The notes: a model not told the origin generated them from the sequence alone. 34,398 nt of DNA from Pseudomonadota bacterium (GCA_019351955.1 JABBOE010000026.1:1-34398), one strand, 5' to 3'; shown: positions 1-9,059, counted from the stretch's first letter. Program-made: numbers and translations.

Positions 1-74
1 GCGGCATCGCGCCCGGAAGGCGCTCGTCATCGTACAGGTTGGGCTCGCGCTGGTTTCTTCGTTGCAGTTGCCAT
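1..74 (-). pseudogene. 5' end of a leftward gene, frame-broken, cut by window edge
   Basis: On the minus strand an ATG at 74-72 follows a strong Shine-Dalgarno (AAGGAG, about 8 nt upstream). It reads MATATKKPA and then stops after 15 codons (TGA at 29-27). The Lys/Ala/Pro start resembles histone H1-like proteins of Burkholderiales. From about codon 9 a different frame reads openly to the window edge (REPNLYDDERLPGAM), so the gene may carry a frameshift or be a fusion of two pieces. Too little is visible to name a product. Confidence 0.3.
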
Positions 75-205
75 TGTGATTCTCCTTGATCAAGTGTTAT
101 GAATGCCAATCCGCATCAGCAGCATCCAAAGCTCCTCATGGCCCCGCCTCCCGGCGGTTTCCGATACGGGACATTTGCAGACGCGCTCATGGGTAAAACC
201 CCGGA

Positions 206-223
206 CCAACCAGCGCTGGTTGG
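206..223. repeat. Perfect 18-bp palindrome
   Basis: CCAACCAGCGCTGGTTGG is a perfect dyad with no loop, in the spacer after nrdB. It could be a protein-binding site or part of a terminator-like structure. No T-run follows on either strand. Confidence 0.6.
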
Positions 224-237
224 CCAAGAGCCACTCA

Positions 238-266
238 CGAAGCGCGATATAGGGTTTTGCGCTTCG
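238..266. repeat. 8-bp stem-loop (CGAAGCGC/GCGCTTCG)
   Basis: CGAAGCGC at 238-245 pairs perfectly with GCGCTTCG at 259-266 around a 13-nt loop. It lies 14 bp from the 18-bp palindrome, so a leftward nrdAB transcript reading this far would fold two hairpins in series. A role in 3'-end formation is possible but unproven. Confidence 0.45.
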
Positions 267-569
267 ATGAATGTTGCAACACCCGCGATCCGGATTATGG
301 AGATTCCGAACGTCGCGGGACTTTGAACCATGCCAAGCTCGTATCCCGCAACTGGGATATTCAGGCCTGGATGATCACGATCAGGGTGCAAACAAAGGGT
401 AAAACCACCTTTGGACGCGGCTGAAACGAGGGAGCGGAGCCTGCTCCACGGTGCAGATGCGGCTCGGCACGCGTGCATTGATTCGTGGTTTCCGCACTGC
501 TTCAAGAGACGGATCCTGGGAAATTGAAGAACATGTGATTGGATTTGCCTGCCAATTGCAAATTGAGGA

Positions 570-1814
570 TTATTCCCAGGACAGCGACCCGCCCGATTGG
601 TATTCAATCACGCGGGTCTCAAAGAAATTGCGTTCCTTCTTGAGGTCGATCATCTCGCTCATCCAGGGGAATGGATTTTCCTCACTCGGGAAGATGGCAT
701 CCAGTCCGATTTGCTGCGCTCGGCGATTGGCAATGAAGCGCAAATATCCTTTGAACATCGAGGCGTTGAGGCCCAGGACGCCTCGGGGCATGGTGTCTTC
801 TGCATACGCATACTCGAGTTCAACCGCCTTATGGAACAGCGCCGTGATTTCCTCCCTGAATGCGCGGGTCCACAGCTGAGGGTTTTCGAGCTTGATTTGG
901 TTGACGAGATCGATGCCGAAGTTGCAGTGCATGGATTCATCACGCAGGATGTATTGATACTGTTCAGCCGCGCCCGTCATTTTGTTCTGACGACCCATGG
1001 ACAGAATCTGGGCGAACCCGACGTAAAAGAACAATCCTTCCATCAGGCATGCAAAAACGATGATCGATCGCAGGAGTTCCTGATCGTTGCGCTCAGTACC
1101 GCCGAACGCCGACGTGCGGAACTCGGGATTGGTGAGGGTGTCGATGAAGGGAATGAGAAATTCATCCTTGTTCCGAATCGACGGAATTTCGTGGTACGCG
1201 TTGAAAATTTCCCCTTCATCCAAGCCCAGGGATTCGACGATGTATTGGTAGGCGTGGGTGTGGATCGCCTCTTCAAAACCTTGGCGGAGCAAAAACTGCC
1301 GACACTCGGGGTTTGTGATGTGCCTGTAGGTGCCCAGAACGATATTGTTGGCCGCCAACGAATCAGCCGTGACAAAGAAGCCGAGATTGCGTTTGACAAT
1401 TCGACGTTCGTCGTCGGTCAGACCGCTCGGATCTTTCCACAGCGCGATGTCACGGGACATATTGATTTCCTGCGGCATCCAATGGTTTGCGCAGGACGCC
1501 AAATATTTGTCCCAGGCCCACTTGTATTTGAATGGGACGAGCTGGTTGACATCAGCACGGCAATTGATGATGCGCTTGTCTTCGGCATTCACCCGACTGG
1601 TGGATGCCGACCGTTGGCTATATGCAGTGGCGACGTCGGTGGCGTGCGACCCACCCAATACTTCCGCCATGGTGCCCGTCTGGCGAACTGTTGATGCGGA
1701 AGCGGCGGGATGGAGAAAATCAGAGGGGGAGGTAAAAGACGACGGCGAAAAGTCCGCCGGCTTGCCTGCAGAAGGCGCGCTTGGGTTTACGGTATTTTCT
1801 TCCCAACTCAGCAT
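570..1814 (-). CDS. nrdB: Ribonucleotide reductase class I, small subunit (R2)
   Basis: Small subunit of the class I ribonucleotide reductase. It holds the di-iron centre and generates the radical that NrdA uses to make deoxyribonucleotides. In ORF-track numbering the iron ligands are visible as D157 (TADSL), E188 and H191 (FEEAIH), E265 (MEGLFF), E299 and H302 (RDESMH). The overall sequence is of the Chlamydia-like R2 lineage. The position that is Phe in the Mn/Fe chlamydial enzyme is Tyr here (Y195, in HTHAY), and the first ligand is Asp rather than Glu, so a classical tyrosyl-radical class Ia centre is expected. The ORF track starts at a TTG. I chose the ATG six codons later (MLSWEE) because GAAGGAA sits just upstream of it. 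The C-terminal tail needed for docking to R1 is intact. The gene follows nrdA after a 161-bp gap and is probably co-transcribed. Confidence 0.95.
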   Translation of the reverse strand: MLSWEENTVNPSAPSAGKPADFSPSSFTSPSDFLHPAASASTVRQTGTMAEVLGGSHATDVATAYSQRSASTSRVNAEDKRIINCRADVNQLVPFKYKWAWDKYLASCANHWMPQEINMSRDIALWKDPSGLTDDERRIVKRNLGFFVTADSLAANNIVLGTYRHITNPECRQFLLRQGFEEAIHTHAYQYIVESLGLDEGEIFNAYHEIPSIRNKDEFLIPFIDTLTNPEFRTSAFGGTERNDQELLRSIIVFACLMEGLFFYVGFAQILSMGRQNKMTGAAEQYQYILRDESMHCNFGIDLVNQIKLENPQLWTRAFREEITALFHKAVELEYAYAEDTMPRGVLGLNASMFKGYLRFIANRRAQQIGLDAIFPSEENPFPWMSEMIDLKKERNFFETRVIEYQSGGSLSWE

Positions 1815-1975
1815 GTCTGTTCCTTCGGTCAATTATCAATTGTTTATGAAGCACATTCAATATGCTGTGCATCAATCATTCGCAAATCGGGAGATCGTGG
1901 ATCGCACTCTGATGCGCAAAACCAACGATCAGCCGTGTATGCAGGTAAAGGGCCAAGTATCCCGAGGCCGCGCGG

Positions 1976-4912
1976 TTATTGGCAGGCCTCACAACCAGGA
2001 TCGTCAATTGCGCAGAACTTGATGTCGGTTGCAGCCGTGGGCGGTACAACTGACTGTTGTGCTGCAGGGGCAGCGGACATGGGCGAGCCCCCCGCGGGTT
2101 GCTGCACGGCATTGAGTTTGCTGGATTTCACCGTGGATTTCTCCGCGTGCGTCGCACTCATTGTGCGCAGGTAATACGTGGTCTTGAGACCGCGCAGCCA
2201 AGCGAGTTTGTAGGTGTCGTCGAGCTTCTTGCCCGAAGCGCCGGCCATGTAGATGTTGAGCGACTGTGCTTGGTCGATCCACTTGCTGCGTCGGGCTGCG
2301 GCCTCGATGATCCATTGCGTGTCGACCTCGAATGCGGTGGCGTAGAGGGCCTTCAGATCGGCGGGGATGCGATCAATGGGCTGGACACTGCCGTCGAAAT
2401 ACTTGAGATCGGCGACCATGACCTGGTCCCAAAGGTCGCGCGCTTTGAGGTCGCGGACCAGGTACTGGTTGGCGACGGTGAACTCACCCGACAGGTTGGA
2501 CTTGACATAAAGGTTCTGGAAGGTGGGCTCGATGCAGGCGTCAACGCCAATGATGTTGGAGATCGTGGCAGTCGGCGCAATGGCGACGCAGTTGGAGTTG
2601 CGCATGCCATGGGTGCGCACGCGCTCGCGCAGCGCATCCCAGTTCAGGCTCGTGGAAAGATCGATGTCGACGTAGCCACCTCGCTGATCCGCCAGAAGCT
2701 TGAGCGTGTCATGCGGCAGGATGCCCTGGTCCCAAAGTGAGCCCGGATAGCTGCTGTAGCGGCCACGCTCCTGCGCCAGTTCCGTGGATGCCCAGTAGGC
2801 CTGGTAGCACACCGCTTCCATTGAACGATCGGCGAACTCCACAGCAGCCTGCGACCCATAGGGGATGCGCGCCAGATGGAGGCAATCCTGAAAGCCCATG
2901 ATGCCCAGGCCGACGGGACGGTGCTTGAGGTTGGAGTTACGCGCCTTGGCGACAGCGTAATAATTGATGTCGATGACGTTGTCCAGCATGCGCATGGCCA
3001 CCGACACAGTGCGCTTGAGTTTGTCGTGATCCAACACATAGGCGCCATCCCCCTGCTGTTTGAGATGCGCGACAAGGTTGACTGATCCGAGGTTGCATAC
3101 GGCAATTTCAGTGCCACTGGTATTGAGGGTGATTTCCGTGCATAGATTACTTGAGTGCACCACGCCCACGTGTTGCTGCGGACTACGCACGTTGCAGGCA
3201 TCTTTGAAGGTGATCCAGGGATGGCCAGTTTCGAACAGCATGGTGAGCATCTTGCGCCAGAGTTGCGCGGCGGGAACCGTCTTGTGCAGCTTGATCTCGC
3301 CGTGAGCAGCCCTTTCCTCGTAGCTCAGATAGGCATCTTCGAATGCCCTGCCGAATTTGTCGTGAAGATCGGGCACGTCAGATGGTGAAAACAGAGTCCA
3401 GTTGCCACCTTCCATCACGCGCTTCATGAACAGATCGGGCACCCAGTTGGCAGTGTTCATGTCATGGGTGCGGCGCCGGTCGTCGCCGGTGTTCTTGCGC
3501 AGTTCCAGGAACTCTTCGATGTCGAGGTGCCAGGTCTCCAGGTAGGCGCAGACAGCTCCCTTGCGCTTGCCACCTTGATTCACGGCGACTGCAGTGTCAT
3601 TCACGACCTTCAGAAATGGCACCACACCCTGGCTCTTGCCGTTGGTGCCTTTGATGTGGCTGCCCAGAGCCCGCACCTGGGTCCAGTCGTTGCCCAAGCC
3701 GCCTGCGAACTTCGAAAGCAGCGCGTTTTCCTTGATCGCCTCGTAAATCCCGTCGAGGTCGTCGGCAACCGTGGTGAGATAGCAGCTCGACAGCTGTGAG
3801 CGGCGCGTTCCGGCGTTGAACAGAGTAGGCGTGCTGGACATGAAGTCGAAGCTCGAAAGGATCTCGTAAAACTCGATGGCTCGGGTTTCGCGGTCGATCT
3901 CGTTGAGAGCCAAGCCCATGGCCACGCGCATGAAAAACGCCTGCGGCAACTCGATGCGCCGGCCATCCTTGTTATGACGGGTGTCGGCGCGATTGGCCAG
4001 GAAGTAACGGTCATACAGCGTCTGCAGGCCAAGGTAATCGAACTGCAAATCGCGCTCCGGCTTGAGCGCGGCGCCCAGGCGTGCCAAATCGTATTGAGCC
4101 AATCGATCGTCAAGCAGCTCGAGTTCAACGCCCTCCTTGATGAAATCGGGAAAGTATTGGGGGTAGCGGGTTGTCATGAGCTCCTGCACAACGTCCTCGC
4201 CGAGCACGTCCTTGCGAATGGTGTGAAGCAATAGACGGGCGGTGGCCTTCGCATAGCCTGGGTCGCTCTCAATGAGGGTCCGGGCCGCCAAGATGGCAGC
4301 TTTGTACACCTCTGCCATCGGGACGCCGTCATAGAGATTGCGCTGGGTCTCGGCGAGAATCGGCTCCGGTTTGACATCGGCCCCGAGGTCCGCGCAGCAC
4401 GAACGCACCAGAGCTTCCAGCGCTGCCGCATCCAGCGGCCTGCGCACGCCCTCGTCGGTGACATGCAGAGCATGTGGCGCCGGTGTCGTGGCACCCTGCT
4501 TTTGTTTTGCGCGCTCCTGTGCGCGTCTCTCCCGATAGAGCACATAGGCACGCGCCACCTCATGCTGGCCGGCGCGCATGAGCGCAAGCTCCGCATGGTC
4601 CTGGATGTCTTCGATGTGGAACGTGCCGCCGCCCGGGCGGCTGCGCATCAGGGCGCGCACCACGGCTTGCGTCAGATCTTCCACCTGCTCGCGCATGCTG
4701 GCGGAGACAGCGCTTTGCCCGCCTTGTACGGCGAGGAAGGCCTTGGTCAGCGCAATGTGAATCTTGGCCGGCTCGAAACCCACAACCGCCCCGTTGCGAC
4801 GGATGATCTTGTAATCGCCATAGACCTGCGGTTGGGATGCGTCGGGGCCATGAGCTTGCATGGGCATCGCAGCGGGTGCATCGGCGGCGGCGGGTGTGGA
4901 ATCGAGGTTCAT
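1976..4912 (-). CDS. nrdA: Ribonucleotide reductase class I, large subunit (R1)
   Basis: Catalytic and allosteric subunit that reduces ribonucleoside diphosphates in the cytosol. The N-terminus carries an ATP-cone (YKIIRRNGAVVGFEPAKI). A second, weaker cone-like stretch follows before the barrel. Active-site landmarks are visible: LSSCY (first redox Cys), SSNLCTEI (Asn/Cys/Glu of the radical site), EIAVCNLG (second redox Cys), the Tyr pair TTYYLR of the radical path, and the mobile C-terminal CEACQ that regenerates the disulfide. The track ORF starts far upstream. The chosen ATG (MNLDSTP) has AAGGAGA about 7 nt before it, giving 978 residues, close to beta/gammaproteobacterial enzymes with an extra cone. 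It is first in the nrdA-nrdB operon, behind a promoter that overlaps an NrdR box. Confidence 0.95.
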   Translation of the reverse strand: MNLDSTPAAADAPAAMPMQAHGPDASQPQVYGDYKIIRRNGAVVGFEPAKIHIALTKAFLAVQGGQSAVSASMREQVEDLTQAVVRALMRSRPGGGTFHIEDIQDHAELALMRAGQHEVARAYVLYRERRAQERAKQKQGATTPAPHALHVTDEGVRRPLDAAALEALVRSCCADLGADVKPEPILAETQRNLYDGVPMAEVYKAAILAARTLIESDPGYAKATARLLLHTIRKDVLGEDVVQELMTTRYPQYFPDFIKEGVELELLDDRLAQYDLARLGAALKPERDLQFDYLGLQTLYDRYFLANRADTRHNKDGRRIELPQAFFMRVAMGLALNEIDRETRAIEFYEILSSFDFMSSTPTLFNAGTRRSQLSSCYLTTVADDLDGIYEAIKENALLSKFAGGLGNDWTQVRALGSHIKGTNGKSQGVVPFLKVVNDTAVAVNQGGKRKGAVCAYLETWHLDIEEFLELRKNTGDDRRRTHDMNTANWVPDLFMKRVMEGGNWTLFSPSDVPDLHDKFGRAFEDAYLSYEERAAHGEIKLHKTVPAAQLWRKMLTMLFETGHPWITFKDACNVRSPQQHVGVVHSSNLCTEITLNTSGTEIAVCNLGSVNLVAHLKQQGDGAYVLDHDKLKRTVSVAMRMLDNVIDINYYAVAKARNSNLKHRPVGLGIMGFQDCLHLARIPYGSQAAVEFADRSMEAVCYQAYWASTELAQERGRYSSYPGSLWDQGILPHDTLKLLADQRGGYVDIDLSTSLNWDALRERVRTHGMRNSNCVAIAPTATISNIIGVDACIEPTFQNLYVKSNLSGEFTVANQYLVRDLKARDLWDQVMVADLKYFDGSVQPIDRIPADLKALYATAFEVDTQWIIEAAARRSKWIDQAQSLNIYMAGASGKKLDDTYKLAWLRGLKTTYYLRTMSATHAEKSTVKSSKLNAVQQPAGGSPMSAAPAAQQSVVPPTAATDIKFCAIDDPGCEACQ

Positions 4913-5143
4913 GCAAGGTCTCCTTGAATCTTGGTCAGGCATCGGGGGCGCTGCCGAATGAACAGGCGGCAGCGGGATGAAGGGGCATGTGAGGCGCGTG
5001 CATCGGGGGCGAAGGTCGTGCTGGGTTGTCGGGCGGATGCACAGGTATGTCTCGTGGATCAGGGCCGGGCTCTTCTCGGGCCCGAACGTTGTCGATTCAG
5101 CTCGGAAGAGCTGATCGGCCGCCATGCGGGATGCACTCGTTTC

Positions 5144-5159
5144 GCACTATATCTAGCGT
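5144..5159 (-). promoter_or_regulatory. NrdR box 1
   Basis: GCACTATATCTAGCGT closely matches the NrdR consensus (ACAC-WATATAT-WGTGT type). NrdR is the ATP/dATP-sensing repressor of ribonucleotide reductase operons. The box contains the proposed -10 of nrdA, so bound NrdR would block RNA polymerase. Confidence 0.8.
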
Positions 5160-5174
5160 TGTAAGGGATAGCAA
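5146..5174 (-). promoter_or_regulatory. nrdAB sigma-70 promoter
   Basis: On the minus strand, TTGCTA (5174-5169) and TATAGT (5151-5146) are separated by exactly 17 nt. Transcription would begin near 5139, leaving a leader of roughly 225 nt before nrdA. The -10 lies inside NrdR box 1 and the -35 abuts box 2. Confidence 0.65.
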
Positions 5175-5175
5175 G

Positions 5176-5191
5176 ACCCCATAGCTAGTGC
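5176..5191 (-). promoter_or_regulatory. NrdR box 2
   Basis: ACCCCATAGCTAGTGC is a second, more degenerate NrdR-like box. It starts 32 bp from box 1, about three helical turns, which is the paired spacing usual for this regulator. It lies immediately upstream of the -35. Confidence 0.65.
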
Positions 5192-5207
5192 ACAGCATTT
5201 TCACAAC

Positions 5208-5216
5208 TTGTCCACA
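5208..5216 (+). promoter_or_regulatory. DnaA-box-like 9-mer upstream of nrdA
   Basis: TTGTCCACA differs at one base from the strong DnaA box TTATCCACA. It lies about 35 bp upstream of the nrdA -35. DnaA control of nrdAB is known in E. coli; a role here is inference from a single site. Confidence 0.35.
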
Positions 5217-5242
5217 TCGCAGCCGCCCGCAAAACGGGAAAA

Positions 5243-5860
5243 TCAGGCTTTGACTAAGGGAAAACCTGTGGAAGCGAGGCCGCTTGCGCGACGCAGCGCG
5301 GTCCAGTCAAAGCAAGGACCGGGGTCCGTCTTACGCCCTGGCGCAACATCGCTGTGACCCACGATGAAACGGATGGGATAGGCCTCGATCAATGCGCCTA
5401 CCAAGGCCGCGAGCGTGTCATATTGCGCCGCTTCAAACGGGATGGTGTCGCTGCCTTCCAGCTCAACGCCCAGGCTGTAGTCGTTGCACCGACTACGGCC
5501 TTGGAACGAGGATGCGCCGGCATGCCAGGCACGCTGCTCGCACCCGACGTATTGCACAAGCGTTCCATCGCGCCGCACCAGAAAATGGGCCGATACACGC
5601 AGGCCTTCCAGCGCGGCGAAGCTGGCGTGTGCGCGGCTGTCGAGCGTGCCAAGAAACAGAGCGTCGATGAAATTGCCCCCGAACTGGCCTGCGGGCAAGG
5701 AGATGTTGTGCAGCACCACCAGATCCAGTGTCGTGCCAAAGGGCCGCGCATCGCAATGCGGTGAAGGCCGGTGCTGCGCGTGGCGATACCAGCCATGGTC
5801 GAACAGCGCCGAGGCTGGTGGCTGCGCACGCGCTGCGGGGTCAGAACGCCTCGGGGCCAT
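5243..5860 (-). CDS. ampD: 1,6-anhydro-N-acetylmuramyl-L-alanine amidase
   Basis: Cytoplasmic zinc amidase of peptidoglycan recycling. It removes the peptide from anhydro-muropeptides, and its loss typically derepresses ampC-type beta-lactamases where those exist. The amidase_2 fold is clear. Zinc ligands are H51 (VVLHNIS), H169 (VGHSD) and D179 (KTDPGP), with E133 (GVELEG) and K177 as the expected catalytic helpers. There is no signal peptide, which fits AmpD rather than periplasmic AmiD. Its start overlaps the end of pilR by 20 nt, so it is probably the last gene of the ypjD-PP0621-pilS-pilR-ampD run and translated by coupling. The exact start is uncertain because the first 20 or so residues are not conserved in the family. 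Confidence 0.92.
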   Translation of the reverse strand: MAPRRSDPAARAQPPASALFDHGWYRHAQHRPSPHCDARPFGTTLDLVVLHNISLPAGQFGGNFIDALFLGTLDSRAHASFAALEGLRVSAHFLVRRDGTLVQYVGCEQRAWHAGASSFQGRSRCNDYSLGVELEGSDTIPFEAAQYDTLAALVGALIEAYPIRFIVGHSDVAPGRKTDPGPCFDWTALRRASGLASTGFPLVKA

Positions 5861-7316
5861 CGTCGCGTATGTTGAGACGCTCCATGCGGTAGCGCATCTG
5901 GCGCAGATTCAACCCGAGCAGCAGGCCGGCGGCCGTGCGGTTGAAACGGGTTCGGCGCAGGGCTTCGAGAAGGATGCCACGCTCGATCTGATCGAGGTAG
6001 GTGGACAAATCCAGCGGTAGGACGGGTGCCCGCCAGTTCGTCGGTGCCGCTGCGGCTGAGCGTGGCGCAACCGCAGCCGACCAGGGTCCCGGTACCGGGA
6101 AGTCCACGGCGGGCGCACGGGTTGGCGGGGCGCTGCGTCCAGCGGAATGATCATCAGGTGGGGGATCAAGATCCTGCGGGCCGATGATGTCGGATGTGGA
6201 CAGCGCGGTCGCCCGGTGCAGAAGATTTTCCAGTTCGCGCACATTGCCTGGAAAGGCATGCATTCGCAGCTGCAGCAAGGCCTCCGGGCTGAGACGCAGC
6301 TCCGGACGCTCGTGGTCGGAGCGGATGCGGCGAAGCAGTGCGTCGACGAGCAAGGGAAGATCGTCCAGTCGTTCGCGCAGCGGTGGCAGGGCCACGCCGA
6401 TGACGTTGAGCCTGTAATACAGGTCCTGCCTGAACAGCCCCTCTGCCACGCAACGTTGAAGGTCTCGGTGGGTGGCGCTGACGAGACGCACGTCGACCGG
6501 TGTTTCGGCGGTTTCGCCCAATGCACGGATCTTGCGTTCCTGAACGGCCCGCAGCAGTTTAGCCTGCATCGACAGGGGAAGCTCGCCGATTTCATCAAGG
6601 AAGAGCGTGCCGCCACCGGCGGCGGCGAAAAATCCGTCGTGCGAGGCCATGGCTCCAGTGAACGCCCCCTTGCGGTAGCCAAAGAATTCGGCCTCCAACA
6701 TCTGTTCGGGAATTGCGCTGCAATTCACTGGCACGAACGGCCCCGCAGCGCGATTGCTAAGTTCATGCACGGCGCGGGCCGCCAACTCCTTTCCAGTTCC
6801 CGATTCGCCGTGGATCAACACCGGGGCCATGCCGCGGGCCGAGCGGCGAAGCGTGTCCTTGACCGCCTGCATCGGCGCTGATTCGCCCACCATGGCCTGC
6901 AGCGCCGCTGTCTGCTTTTCCGGGGTTCCGGCAACCGCGCCCTGCACGATGGCCGAGCGCACCACTTGACGCAATTGGCGCAAGTCCACGGGTTTGGTGA
7001 GGTAGTCGAAGGCGCCCATCTTCAGGGCCTGCACGGCGGTGGAGGCGCTGCCGTAGGCTGTGGCCATGATGATGCGCTCACCGCGCTTCTGAGCGGCCGA
7101 CCAAGCCAGGATGTCGAGCCCTTCGCCATCGGGCAGTCGCATGTCAACGATGGCGACGTCGAAGCGGTGTTGATTCATGCGCGCGCGCGCCTCAGCGACG
7201 CTCTCGGCTTCTTCGACCTGCCAGCCTTCACGCACCAGGGTCAACGTATAGAGCTCGCGCAAATCAGGCTCATCATCGACGATGAGGATGCGAATTGGGG
7301 CTACTGCTTCGGACAT
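5841..7316 (-). CDS. pilR: Type IV pilus sigma-54 response regulator PilR
   Basis: NtrC-class activator that, when phosphorylated by PilS, opens sigma-54 promoters of type IV pilin genes. The receiver domain spans residues 1-120, with phospho-acceptor D58 (AIVDMRLPD) and switch Lys K108 (TKPVD). The AAA+ domain has Walker A GESGTGKE (170-177) and the sigma-54 loop GAFTGA (217-222). A Pro/Ala-rich linker leads to a Fis-type helix-turn-helix at the C-terminus (RTRFNRTAAGLLLGLNLRQ). Length (491 aa) is slightly above the usual 450 or so because of the linker. It lies directly downstream of pilS and overlaps ampD. No pilin gene is in the window. Confidence 0.92.
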   Translation of the reverse strand: MSEAVAPIRILIVDDEPDLRELYTLTLVREGWQVEEAESVAEARARMNQHRFDVAIVDMRLPDGEGLDILAWSAAQKRGERIIMATAYGSASTAVQALKMGAFDYLTKPVDLRQLRQVVRSAIVQGAVAGTPEKQTAALQAMVGESAPMQAVKDTLRRSARGMAPVLIHGESGTGKELAARAVHELSNRAAGPFVPVNCSAIPEQMLEAEFFGYRKGAFTGAMASHDGFFAAAGGGTLFLDEIGELPLSMQAKLLRAVQERKIRALGETAETPVDVRLVSATHRDLQRCVAEGLFRQDLYYRLNVIGVALPPLRERLDDLPLLVDALLRRIRSDHERPELRLSPEALLQLRMHAFPGNVRELENLLHRATALSTSDIIGPQDLDPPPDDHSAGRSAPPTRAPAVDFPVPGPWSAAVAPRSAAAAPTNWRAPVLPLDLSTYLDQIERGILLEALRRTRFNRTAAGLLLGLNLRQMRYRMERLNIRDDGPEAF

Positions 7317-7334
7317 GGATCGGGCTGCTTTGGG

Positions 7335-9059
7335 TCAGGGCCGGCTTTCAATTGCGGCAGTGGTAATGATGACGAACTCTCCGAAGGCCTTCGGGTCATG
7401 CGCGCGCCTGACGCGGTACTCCAGTCGGGCGCCGTAGCGCGAACACAATTCCTGGGAAATATACAAACCCAGGCCCGTGCCGCGGCTGTCGGTGGTAAAA
7501 AAAGGCTCAAACATCTGCGCGCGCTTTTCAGGGGCTACGACCGGGCCGTCATTGGCCACGCTGAGTTCGCGCACTCGTCCAATGCCGCGCAGGCGCACGC
7601 GGATGGCTCCTGCGCGGGTGCTGGCGAAGCGGCGTGCGTTGCCGAGCAGATTCACCAGCACACGGCGCAGGTGCTGCGGATCAAAATGCAGGATCGCCGC
7701 CTCGTCGTCAGCCAGCAGTGCGACGCGCCCTTGCCCGTCGTGGTCAAACTCTGTGACCAATTCGCGCAGCATGCGCATGGGTTGCAGATCGATGCCTTCG
7801 CGCGCGGTGGATCGTCCGAGGTCAAGCACGTCTTCCACGATGCGGTTGAGCCGGTCCACATTCTGTGCAATCAACGCGGACATGCGCTCGCGCTGAACGT
7901 CATTCAGTCCGGGTTCGGTCGAGAGCTGGTTCGCCTGGGCAATGGCACTCAAGGGGTTGCGAATCTCGTGCGCGACACCGGCGACAAGACGCCCAAGCGC
8001 CGCAAGTTTGTCCTGCTGGATCTGATGGCTGATCTCCCGCAGATCCTGGACAAACACGACGTACCCTGGCTCGCCTGGCAATTGGCGCAAAAGTTGCACG
8101 CGCGCCTGCAGGCGCAGTCCGCTTGGCCCCTCGAAGGTGACCGGTGCAGGGGGAAAGCCTAATGCGGCATGCTGGCGCACTGCGTCGGCCAGCACGCGGG
8201 CGCCGGGGTGGCCGGTCAGGAGCACAGGCTCCGCCTCCGCGGTGTTAGGGTCGCTCAAGCCAAGCATGCGCACGGCTGCAGGGTTCGCCGTTTCCACCCG
8301 CAACGTCGCGTCGAGCACCATCACGCCGTCGGGCTGTTCAAGGAGCACATGGCGGTTGATGGCGAGCTGGCGCTTGGCTCGCATTTCACTGGCACGGGCT
8401 CGCTCCTCTTGGCGCACCAGCCGCTGCGATAGTTGCCAGGCCAGCACGCCGATGGCGAAATAGGCAGCCCCGACGAAGCCCGCGCCGAGGAATTGGGGGT
8501 CGGCGAAACGGCCGTTGCCTGCGAGCATCCAAAGGGCCTGCGCGAGAAGAATGAGCGACACGGCAGCGGCTGTGGCGAGCGTAAAGCGCAGGGTTCCATA
8601 TACGCCGGCTGCCAACACGGGTAGCGTGTAGCTGAGAATGAACTCCCGCGAGGGCTGGCCCGCCAAAAATTGCAGCGTGGCATAACCGGCCAAATCGGTC
8701 AGCACGGCCGCCAGGATCTGCCATGCAAAGCCGCGCGAAGTGCTGTGGCTCAACACGAACTGCAGCGTAACCACCACGGCATAACCCAGGGCGATCCACA
8801 ACCCCAGACGATGGCTCGCATGAGCCGGTGCCATCTCCGTCAGCAAAAACCACCCCAGCAAAATTCCACTCATCATCAGGCGCGCGGCGCCGAGCACGCG
8901 GAAGGAGCGCAGACGTTCCCGGCTAGGCGCCACACCCGAGATCATGCGGTCGAGCAGTGCGGAAGGGTGGGCGTTGGCTTGGTGTTCAGGTTGGAAGGCA
9001 AAGCCGCTGTCGGGCCTGCCTTCAGCGTCGCCTTGGCGCAATTCAGCCCAGGCGGGCAT
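7335..9059 (-). CDS. pilS: Sensor histidine kinase PilS
   Basis: Membrane histidine kinase partner of PilR. About six hydrophobic segments in the first half anchor it in the inner membrane. A PAS-like domain follows (DGVMVLDATLRVETANPAA), then the HisKA H-box (GVAHEIRNPLSA) and an HATPase domain (NLLGNARRF, GTGLGLYISQEL). The track ORF begins 41 codons upstream. I chose the ATG giving MPAWAELRQ, a 574-residue protein that fits the family and overlaps the preceding small gene by 17 nt, suggesting coupled translation. No strong Shine-Dalgarno is seen at this start, so a later Met (MISGV) remains possible. Confidence 0.88.
   Translation of the reverse strand: MPAWAELRQGDAEGRPDSGFAFQPEHQANAHPSALLDRMISGVAPSRERLRSFRVLGAARLMMSGILLGWFLLTEMAPAHASHRLGLWIALGYAVVVTLQFVLSHSTSRGFAWQILAAVLTDLAGYATLQFLAGQPSREFILSYTLPVLAAGVYGTLRFTLATAAAVSLILLAQALWMLAGNGRFADPQFLGAGFVGAAYFAIGVLAWQLSQRLVRQEERARASEMRAKRQLAINRHVLLEQPDGVMVLDATLRVETANPAAVRMLGLSDPNTAEAEPVLLTGHPGARVLADAVRQHAALGFPPAPVTFEGPSGLRLQARVQLLRQLPGEPGYVVFVQDLREISHQIQQDKLAALGRLVAGVAHEIRNPLSAIAQANQLSTEPGLNDVQRERMSALIAQNVDRLNRIVEDVLDLGRSTAREGIDLQPMRMLRELVTEFDHDGQGRVALLADDEAAILHFDPQHLRRVLVNLLGNARRFASTRAGAIRVRLRGIGRVRELSVANDGPVVAPEKRAQMFEPFFTTDSRGTGLGLYISQELCSRYGARLEYRVRRAHDPKAFGEFVIITTAAIESRP

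Larger units (their letters stand above)
75..569. other. Gene-free spacer downstream of nrdB
   Basis: About 495 bases between the broken leftward ORF and the nrdB stop. The ORF-track entries here (99-326 +, 116-607 -) have no recognisable protein features. The stretch holds a perfect 18-bp palindrome (206-223) and an 8-bp stem-loop (238-266), listed separately, plus a weak stem ATTTGC/GCAAAT at 543-563 just past the nrdB stop. I see no U-tract terminator. Confidence 0.5.

Noticed and set aside
570-1814. Class Ic (Mn/Fe, Tyr-less) R2
   Set aside because: The radical-site residue is Tyr and the first ligand is Asp, unlike the chlamydial enzyme.
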